Source of the DNA: Apricaphanius iberus
Taxonomy: Eukaryota; Chordata; Actinopteri; Cyprinodontiformes; Aphaniidae
Length of the DNA stretch: 64,000 nucleotides
Assembly: GCA_028564705.1 (NCBI GenBank)
Contig: JAPXFQ010001528.1
Span: forward strand, 1 to 64,000
Reading direction: 5' to 3'
Under the pieces are notes generated by a model. The model did no database searches and was not told the DNA's origin. It saw nothing but the letters and a program-made list of their open reading frames with translations. Below are positions 56,266 through 64,000 of the stretch, one piece after another. A program made the translations under genes and the position numbers. The number at the start of each line of letters is the position of its first letter. Positions within the stretch are counted from its first letter, which is position 1.

Positions 56266-56324
56266 AGTAACATGTGTTTTTAAGAAGCATTGCTACTCCT
56301 CCTCCTTTTCTTTTCCTGCTCCTC

Positions 56325-56460
56325 TTTAGATATATGTCTGCTCGTACAGCTTCTCACCCTATCTCTAAGGGAGAACCCAGCCACCCCTAACCAACGCTGC
56401 GGAGGAAACTCATTTCAGCCACCTGTATCCGTGATCTCATTCTTTCAATCACCACCCCTC
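56325..56460 (-). repeat. Short LINE scrap, same family as 6607-7245
   Basis: CAGCTTCTCACCCTATCTCT, AAGGGAGAACCCAGCCACCC and GAGGAAACTCATTTCAGCCA match the antisense of the common fish LINE also seen at 6607-7245. Confidence 0.6.
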
Positions 56461-57294
56461 CAACTTCACAGGACAAAAACGCACAAAGCAAACAGGTCCA
56501 AAAAAATGCAATTCTTACCTAAGAAAAAGGTGGAAGCAATGCCCACAGAAACAAAAGTCAATAGCTAACAGAGCCACTCCAACATGCAGCCACCCAGAGC
56601 AGCACAATTCTAGAATTAAACATCTTATAAGTTTTACAGTTTTATTTACACTTCTCTAAACAAATATAAAGTATTTGCTAGCTTAACGTTTTCTAAAAAG
56701 CAGCTATAAGGTTTAAAAAAACATGAGAACATCAGGCTCTCTTGAAAAAAACAAAACATTATCCTAACATGAATAAAACTTGTAATTTACAGAAAAAAAG
56801 TGTTTTGGGTCCTCCCTGTGTCCCACTTCGTTTTCAACAAACGTTGTATCTACGTCTTCCCACGCTCGTTTTACCGAATCTGGTCCAGCACAGAACCGAG
56901 AGTGCAAACTGTAGTGTTCCTGCCTCCTGCAGCCAAAATATTGGCCAGTTCTGTGTGGCAGTCAGAAAACGGATCTGACTGAAAAATTTACTTTAGATCA
57001 ATTAATAGCTACAGTTCTTTCGAACATCTAATCTTTTGTTTTTCCTCATCCAAGCTGCAAAACATTAAAACCACTTTTGTTTGTGATTTTGCATCATCCA
57101 CCAGGCCCTCACTCTCAATTCTTCAGACATTCTCAGATCTCAGATTTTTTAAATCTGATTTAGTATTAATCAAAAACCAAAAATAAAATCATCATCACAA
57201 CAACAGCCCCCTCCCAACCCAACCCATCAGTCTTACACACACACACACACTTAAATGCTTAAAAAAAAATAAAAAATAAAAAAAATAAACAGTG
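56461..57294. other. Gene-free stretch
   Basis: Non-coding, with a short CA run at about 57236-57250 and an A-rich run after it. Nothing else recognised. Confidence 0.55.
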
Positions 57295-57533
57295 GGCTGA
57301 GAACAAATGAGCCAGGAAACGCCATCATGGGAGCCATCTGCATCGGCAGCAGATCAGCAGCAGCAGCCAAGGCCCCAACCCAGGCCGCCCAGAGGAGTGA
57401 AGAGTATTAAACACTGATAAGGTAATTATAGATGGGGATTTTAATATTCATGTGGACACTGAAAGCTTTAGCCTAACTGCAGCTTTTAATGTTATCTCAG
57501 ACTCAATTGGCTTTACTCAGAAAATGAAGGGAT

Positions 57534-59508
57534 TAGGCATGTCACAGTATGAAAATTTACCCTTACGGTTATTGTGACAAAAATATCACGGTTTTCGGTA
57601 TTATCGCAGTATTTCTGTTTAAAGGGTGTTGAATATGTTAAGGAAGCATTGATAGTCCTACAACAACTGAAATAGTTTTGAAAAAGTGTAACAGCATTTA
57701 TTATATTTAATATAATACAGACAAAGCCTTATCAAAAGTGCAACTTTTCACATCAGGGTGATTCTATAATTGGCGATACATCTGCCCTTCTAATTATAAA
57801 AAAAAAAGGTTTTCATACAGTGCCACTGATTGAGAATAAAATTGAAAACACTTTAAAGTTCATATATTCAGTGCTAAACAAATACAGGTAGTTTATTATT
57901 TTACTTATTTTATCAAAATTCCACCTGTTTATAGTTTTTCTGGTCAACTCTGTTACGGACAAACAACCCAATATATAGAAGTAACAGTACATCAAAATTA
58001 TGAATCTTTTTAGTTTTATTTGTTATGTAGTCCATTTATTCAGAGCTTTAAAACTGATTTTAAATATTACATTTAGACAACTTAAAAATTAGATTCATCC
58101 CCCGGGCATTGGTGTATTGTCCAATGGTATCACTTGTCTTTTTTGTCAAATTAAGTGTAGAATACAAGGCAGAGATAAAACTGTAAAATATTCCTTTCTC
58201 TCATACAATATGAAAAACAACATTAAGTAGTTTGATATTTCAATGTAATATCTCATTAATATTCAAGCTGAAAGACCAAAAACAGAATTGACACAGCTGA
58301 ACACATAAGACGTGACACGTCATATCAGCATGACAAATGACTACACGTGTGTGGGGATGGTGTGTATTTGGCTATAAACACACAGTATGCATTTTTATGA
58401 ATGTGTATAATTATGTGATTGTAACCCAAGGCAGGGGCATTGGTCAATTCTGTTACCATACCTTGGTAACAGATTTGACAGTAACAGAGTTGACATTTTT
58501 AGAATCTTTTGCTAATTTCACCACATTTTAGCAGAAAGGCTAAGAGCACATGGCCTAAATTTAAAGATGATTTTGAAAACTTTTAATAACTCCTTCTGTT
58601 AATATATTTAAACTCTGATTTTCCTGTGACATTGTTGAAACAGATTTGACATGTTATACTAGAACTCTTGGTGCAAGTGCCTGTAAAATTACATGTCAGA
58701 GAGACCAAAACACATACCTCCTAGTTATTCAGAGTTTAATACCAAAAGGAAGTGGTTCATAGATATTGATGGGACATATCAAAAAATTTAAAGAGACAGT
58801 AACATGTAGTAACAGAATTGACACAGGATTTATGGACTGGTATTTTTGAACAAAAAAAAAATTACTTTTAAACAAAGTAATTTTGCATAATTTGCAAATT
58901 GCCACCTATAATAATTTATAAACAAAATAATTAAAACCCCAATCCGAAATTTGTAATTTAAAACCGTTTAATGCAAATTTGACCATTGTTTGAAAAAAGT
59001 GACAAACACTTCGGATAGATGAAAACATGACTTTGTTCATCAAGAAATACCTTTTAAAATCAAGTATTTTCTCGTTTTACACTCTGAAATTTTGTGACTC
59101 TTAAAAAGAGGAATAAAAAATGAAAATAAGGTTTTGAAGTTAGATTTTGGTAAAACCGGTAAATGGCTTTGGACTTCAAATGTATCTCCACTTATAGAAT
59201 CACCCATCAAAGTAAAGAAACAAGGGCTGAGAATGCAAATCATTTGTGTCCTTCCTGCGGGCTTTGCAGATTTGGGAAAATATCAGTCAGTAATCCTTGT
59301 TAAATTCATAATTATACGGCGAGAATCACTCTATTGCATTGGCGACTAACTCTTAACTGCCCGCCGAGAGCTGCATATTGCATAGAGTTAACAACGTGGA
59401 CACGGTGATCCACCGAGATATGTTTTTTAAAAAACAACATAGTAATTATTATTATGGTCAACATATTTACCAGGGTTTACCGCTACAACGGTAACCGTGA
59501 CATCCCCA
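57534..59508. mobile_element. Non-autonomous hAT element with 8-bp target duplication
   Basis: GAAGGGAT at 57526-57533 and 59509-59516 flanks ends that read TAGGCATGTCAC on the left and the inverted TGGGGATGTCAC on the right. The subterminal ATCACGGTTTTCGG and CGGTAACCGTGACATCCCC are typical of a fish hAT family. No transposase is seen. It sits between the GDFN and SDH blocks of a LINE endonuclease and contains a further TIR element. Confidence 0.9.
57756..59205. mobile_element. 1.45-kb TIR element nested in the hAT copy
   Basis: The left end GGGTGATTCTATAATTGGCG (57756-57779) and the inverted right end GGGTGATTCTATAAGTGGAG (59182-59205) agree at 22 of 24 bases. ATCA flanks both sides as a possible 4-bp target duplication. 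The interior is A+T-rich, without a transposase frame, and has several copies of an AACAGANTTGAC motif in both orientations. Confidence 0.8.
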
Positions 59509-60120
59509 GAAGGGATCCACACACTTGGATCAGCATACCTTAGACGTTGTACTGACATTGAGTGTGAGGAAGTAACAGTCCTCCCGAATAACCCAGTCCT
59601 ATCTGACCATTTTTTTTAGAACCTTTGAATTTACTTTGCCCAACGTTCCCAAATCTGAAAGAAAATTTCATTACAGTAAAACTCTGTCAGACAATGCTGT
59701 AACAAGTTTTAAAGAATCTGTTCCATTCTTGCTTCATTCTTACTATCACAGATTTATGAACAATATTTGAGAGAAATGCTTATTTTGTGTATGTAAAAAA
59801 TGTTTCAGATCTTTGAGTTCATCTCTTAAAAAATGGGAGCAACAAAAGAAAGTGATACGTTATATTTTTGTTCAAGCATGATTATTTCTCTCAGTAAATG
59901 AGGCAGTAACAGAGAGTAGTGTAGAACTACGTTTACCCATTATTACAAATATTAGCTCAACTTGTATGTTAGACCCAATACCAACCAACTTATTTAAGGA
60001 AGTGTTCCCTCTGGTTACTGGCCCTATTCTAGACATGATGAATCTATCTTTAATTAATGGAAATGTGCCTCAGGAATTTAAGGCTATTGTAATTAAACCT
60101 TTACTTAAAGCTGCATTCGG

Positions 60121-61008
60121 GAGGATTTATTTCTGTATTAAAGTTTTATCATCATCATTTGTTGTTTTTCTTAAGTCCCTCCTTCCTCCCATAGATCCCT
60201 ATGCAATACAGACTGAGCACCAAATTTTTTTAACCAGTAGAAGAGGGGCGCCTGGCCCATAGTGGGCATCGCCCTCCTTGAGTCAAAGGGAAAAACATAT
60301 AAAAGAGTCTTATGCGGAGCCTAAGTCACGCCCTTGTACTTCCTGTCCATGGGTCCCCTAATGCCCAAAAAAATGAAAAAGAGTCAATGGAGTGATAAAA
60401 GTTATTTTCTGATCCAGTATGAAATGCGTCGTGGATCGAACATATGATGTCCATGAATTTTAACAACAAATTTTGATGCAGAGAAAACACAGATTTTTGA
60501 CCAAAGGAAAAGTTACTTTAGGTTTAGCAGGGCTCTCAAGTTTTCAAGATTGCTTGGAGTGAGATTGTGACGGGGGCAGGGGTAAATCGTAGAGCACCCG
60601 CCTGGTTGTCAGGTCTGTCTTCGTCAAGCTTCGTCAAGTTTCGTCAGCCAGCGACAACACTGCCTATTTTGGATCTTACCCGGCTAGCAACGAGACATTA
60701 TGTTGTCTGATTGGTTTAGAAATTCTATGTTCTGATTTGCTAACTCAAGACAGCTGTACGATGAGCTGTACAAGCGCACAGCTGTGGTGGGCATTGACTG
60801 TTCATAGTAACACGCCCTCTAGGTGCCAGAGGTTTTTTTCCGAAACGTTTGATTATTACATCTTAATTTCAAAAGGCTATACCTTAAAAGTGATAAGAGA
60901 TAAAGACTTTCTGTAAATTAGAAAAATATTAAGGATGAGCCAAAGCTTATATGGTGATTAAATTGCCCCATTTAATTTGCATATTATATCATATGACATG
61001 GTGGCAGG
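60121..61008. other. Gene-free stretch
   Basis: No gene. A G+C-richer patch at 60560-60830 includes a short tandem CTTCGTCAAG repeat and may be an unrecognised transposon end. Confidence 0.45.
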
Positions 61009-61371
61009 GCTGCACGGTGGCGCAGTGGTTAGCACTGTTGCCTTGCAGCAAGAAGGTTGTGGGTTCATATCCTGGCCCAGGGCCTTTCTGCATGGAGTTT
61101 GCATGTTCTCCCTGTGCATGCATGGGTTCCCTCCAGGTACTCCGGCTTCCTCCCACAGTCCAAAAAAAAACAAAACATGAATTTCAGGTTAATTGATGTC
61201 ACCAAATTGTCCTTAGGTGTGAGTGTGTGCATGGTTGTTTGCCCTGTGATGGACTGGCGACCTGTCCAGGGTGAACCCCGCCTCTCGCCCATTGACAGCT
61301 GGAGATAGGCACCAGCACCCCCGTGACCCATTAAGGATCAAGCGGTAAAGAAAATGGATGGATGGATGGAT
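61009..61371 (+). mobile_element. tRNA-derived SINE with GGAT tail
   Basis: The head GGCTGCACGGTGGCGCAGTG then GTTAGCACTGTTGCC carries an A-box-like sequence, and GGTTCATATCC (61062-61072) a B-box-like one, so RNA polymerase III transcription is plausible for the family. The body contains CCTGTGATGGACTGGCGACC and the 3' end runs into ATGGATGGATGGATGG. It is not a tRNA gene: the cloverleaf is not kept. Confidence 0.85.
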
Positions 61372-61599
61372 GACGTGGTGGCCATTTTGGATTATAGAAT
61401 TTTCATGAAAAGTCACATGTTTGGATTCTAAAATGCAGCACTTTTTTCTCCCCAAAAGGTCCCTCACCTTCTGTATGCTATACTGCACAATACTGAATGC
61501 TTAGGTAAATAGTAAGTAGTAAACAAACTGTGTGAATCATTACTAATAAATGGCAGAAACAAAACGAATGCAGGTAGCTTTAGGCTAGCGATTTTCCAT

Positions 61600-62491
61600 T
61601 TACTACATACATTAGGAACTCTGTTTCCAATTTATGGGGTCCCTGTATATTATTTATATGATGTATATACATGTATATCACAAAAAAAACTGTGCATGGG
61701 CCCCCTGCCCTGCCCCAGCGCAACACCACATCTGCTCCCGCTGCGAATAGCACGGCCAGATCTGCTTGGCACAGATGTGCCTCCCCTAACTGTCCTAAAA
61801 AAACTACGACCTCGTCTGACATCTCAGTGACCTTAGACAGCTGCTCCACCACGTTTCTGTTGCCACGATTGCGGGGAGGCACACGGTCAGAGGATAAAGA
61901 AGCGAGTTTGCCAGTGCGTTAAAAAGCTGGACCCCCGCGTAATTTCCAGTCTCGTTTCCCACACCACAAACAAGCCTGCTGACTTTCAGATGAACACCCC
62001 GACCCCGTGAAACATTGTCCCCACCATCTACATCTGGCAAAGGAGTTTGTGCTTGGGCTAAATTCTCCCTTTGTCCAGCTGCAAGCTGGGGGCGCATCTG
62101 AAGCGCGATCACTAAATGAATCACCGTCATGTTCTAAAGGCAGATATGGGTCAGCAAAGAGAAATTCCAACACCTCATTACGGGTAAACTTGCAGGTGAA
62201 CTTCGCTGATGCCATTACCCAATAATATAATGTAAATACTCGCTGATGTTTACACTAACGCTCTGACTAAATATAGCTCAGACACACACTAAATCCGCTA
62301 TCAAGGAATTGATTCAATGCGCTCAAATTTTGTATAGAAGGATTATTTTGTTGACTCAGTGATGACGTATGACATGTCTACCGACCAGTGGAGTTGAGTT
62401 TGAATAAAATATGACAACCTATTTGACACAATCGGCCGTTTTATTCAGTGCCGGATCTTGTCGAGAAAACTTGTCCGTGGCGCCAAGAGGG
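61600..62491 (-). mobile_element. 5' part of a piggyBac-like element
   Basis: On the minus strand the element starts CCCTCTTGGCGCCACGG, preceded by TTAA (62492-62495), as piggyBac-type elements do. About 275 bp in, a broken gene starts MASAKFTCKFTRNEVLEFLF. No second terminus is found, so the left part is truncated; the left limit is approximate. Confidence 0.6.
61700..62215 (-). pseudogene. piggyBac-like transposase N-terminal fragment
   Basis: From ATG 62215 the product reads MASAKFTCKFTRNEVLEFLF, ADPYLPLEHDGDSFSD and PPACSWTKGEFSPS. Later pieces lie in other frames. The acidic, low-complexity N-terminus fits piggyBac transposases, whose DDD catalytic core would lie downstream but is absent here. 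The assignment rests mostly on the TTAA-adjacent terminus. Confidence 0.5.
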
Positions 62492-62778
62492 TTAATTATT
62501 TATCAGCGTGAGAAATGGCATGTGTGACGTGTGAGCGTGTGAAGTCGGTGAAATGGGTGTGTCTCACCCTCATTGCGTGAGACTTGAGAGCACTGGGTTT
62601 AGTGTAAAAACACTTAGCGGACTACAACTGCAGAAGAAGAAGGAGAGTGAGGGTCGTAGCCTCCAGGACGAAGAAAGGAGCATTAAAAACAGAGAAAACC
62701 TCTATAAATCTGACCATGTGGAAAGCAGTACCTATATCGAGAATAAATCAATTTTAAATATCAAGCAGGTATCGAAGA

Positions 62779-63283
62779 AGGGGGATAAAACATACTAACG
62801 CAGATTTTCCCGGAACTGGTATGAGCGGAAAACATGGATGGCTGGATGTGAGGTGGCTAACACTGTTTTCTGCTACCCCTGTGTCCTGATTCACCCTGAC
62901 GCCAACACGGACAAAAACATGTGTCACCGATATGCATCATCTCACCGAAAACACAAGGAAACACAAAGCATCAAAGATGCATATGGACAGCTGCCTAAAA
63001 CTGGCGGCCTTCGGGAGAGTCAACATCTCAATACAGCTGGATGGGAGCTACAGGATAGCTGTGTGCCGCCACAACGATGAGGTCAGCAAAAACCAGCAAA
63101 TCCTTGGCCGCCATATTGATTGCGTGAAGTACTGCGGCGTGTTTGAGTTAGCTTTGCGGGGCAAGGATGAAGGGGAGGGGTCCGGTAGTAACCCAGGGAT
63201 TTTCTGCAGACTGGTTGATTTAGTGGCGTAGCTGGATGAGGTGTTTGAGGAGTACCGGAGAACTGCCACGGTCTTTAAAGGCG
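62779..63283 (+). pseudogene. hAT transposase fragment (TTF-type zinc-finger family)
   Basis: The + strand gives RNWYERKTWMAGCEVANTVF, CYPCVLIHPDANTD and SSHRKHK, a zinc-finger head. After a frameshift near 62985 it reads LKLAAFGRVNISIQLDGSYR, IAVCRHNDEVSKNQQIL, RHIDCVKYCGVFELALRGKD and NPGIFCRLVDLVA, a stop, then DEVFEEYRRTATVFKG. This matches the N-terminal half of a vertebrate hAT transposase family (DUF4371-type). It breaks off at 63283 where a new repeat starts. Confidence 0.8.
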
Positions 63284-64000
63284 TTTCTCCATCGGTACGG
63301 TTCGACTCGACTCGACTCGGATCGACTCATCCTCAGTACCTTTTACTCTCCACCAGCAGAAGTTTGCCTGAGCCGCTCCGAGCCGATACTATTTTTCGTA
63401 CCACCTCAGCTGTGGTTCCATCCGTGCTGAACTGGTACTGAATAGCGACGTCAGACGGCTGTTGGTCACTGATTGGCTAGTGGGCGGAGTCACTGGAGGG
63501 TAACTTGACAGGGACTTTTAACAACAAACCAACCGACATTTTGAAACCTCGCTACAGTGAGTGGATGTGTTTAGTGTTTGCTGAAGAACAATGAAAACGT
63601 TAAAGTGCATTAAGATTCAGTGTGAGCTGGATGGAGCGGCTCGCTGTTAGAGGATTATCAAGGAGGAGTCGGAGCTGATCGTGGTTCAGAGCCGATGGCT
63701 CTCACCTGCAAACGGAGAACGCAGAAGTCCTGAACTCGCTGTCTCGTACTCTCAGTGAGAAGCAAATTTAATGCGCTTGTATATTTTATTCTCAATATTA
63801 ACCTATTCAGCTGCATATTATCTTCAGTATAACAGTTCTTTATATGATCAGTTATGCAAATTAGTTCTGATGCCGTGTTTTGTTTTTGTAAATATGAATG
63901 ACCTACTTAAGTTTTCTGCAGCACAGTGAGACATTTGTTTCTATTCCTTAATTTGAATTCTTAGTGTATGTTTTAAATGCACTGTAAGCATAATACTTTA
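63284..64000. repeat. Repeat starting GCGTTTCTCCATCGGTACGG, otherwise non-coding
   Basis: The left border falls exactly where the hAT frame stops. TCGACTCGACTCGACTCGG and GTACCACCTCAGCTGTGGTT are familiar from a fish MITE family. No inverted partner is seen before the window ends, so the right limit is unknown. Confidence 0.45.

Larger units (their letters stand above)
53917..56290 (-). mobile_element. Rex1-type LINE, interrupted by another repeat
   Basis: The minus strand contains endonuclease (56265-55900), pre-RT and RT (55588-54247) and a 3' UTR ending near 53917 with an ATTGAATTGATT-like tail. A 328-bp repeat (55581-55908) is inserted exactly in the endonuclease SDH block. Family assignment to the Rex1/CR1 group is by eye from the RT and endonuclease sequence. 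Confidence 0.82.
57427..60120 (+). pseudogene. L2-type LINE fragment split by a hAT element
   Basis: The left part (57427-57533) reads VIIDGDFNIHVDTESFSLTA then ISDSIGFTQKM, the GDFN block of the endonuclease. After the inserted hAT element the LINE resumes at 59517: EEVTVLPNNPVLSDHFF (SDH block), a degraded linker, and at 59940-60120 ISSTCMLDPIPTNLFKEVFP then NGNVPQEFKAIVIKPLLKAA, the start of RT. It is truncated there. Stops and shifts are frequent. Confidence 0.82.

Noticed and set aside
61009..61090. tRNA gene
   Set aside because: The A- and B-box-like blocks belong to a SINE head; there is no foldable cloverleaf and the typical SINE body follows.

Overview
The window is vertebrate nuclear DNA, most likely from a teleost fish. 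Its one host gene has short exons with GT-AG introns, and its protein matches vertebrate ARHGEF4 (ASEF). The rest is dominated by repeats typical of ray-finned fish: Tc1-type transposons with long inverted repeats, PIF/Harbinger, hAT, piggyBac-like, L2, L1 and Rex1-type LINEs, a Ty3/Gypsy retrotransposon, a tRNA-derived SINE and many MITEs. I see no bacterial or organellar sequence, no CRISPR array and no rRNA.

Layout. 1-3056 is a 60-bp satellite running off the left edge. 3057-16746 is a transposon pile: a Tc1 copy containing a Harbinger copy (4122-6604), a LINE fragment, a 3.3-kb hAT-like element holding a second Tc1 copy and a TIR element (7487-10800), a Tc1 scrap, and a reverse-oriented, decayed Ty3/Gypsy element (11580-15563). 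A Harbinger remnant ends about 120 bp before the first arhgef4 exon. 16747-50653 carries the last nine coding exons of arhgef4 on the + strand (SH3, DH, PH and C-terminal tail, 510 codons). The eight introns range from 79 bp to 22.8 kb. The last intron holds a Harbinger pseudogene, an L2 LINE with an esterase ORF1, a fragment of a LINE with restriction-like endonuclease, a Tc1 pseudogene, MITEs, a doubtful retroviral-like remnant, an L1 fragment and a solo-LTR-like block. 50654-64000 is downstream DNA: probable 3' UTR, a MITE, a Rex1-type LINE split by another repeat, an L2 LINE split by a hAT element that itself contains a third element, a SINE, a truncated piggyBac-like element and a broken hAT transposase.

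Only arhgef4 looks like a working gene. Its product should be a guanine-nucleotide exchange factor for Rho-family GTPases; the N-terminal part that in ASEF binds APC is not in the window. No transposon here has an intact transposase or reverse transcriptase: stops, frameshifts, deletions or lost catalytic residues are visible in each. I found no clearly new biological system. The most checkable observations are the nested insertions with readable target-site duplications, a near-perfect 42-bp-stem hairpin, recurring motifs inside a small TIR element, and the large repeat-filled last intron of arhgef4.
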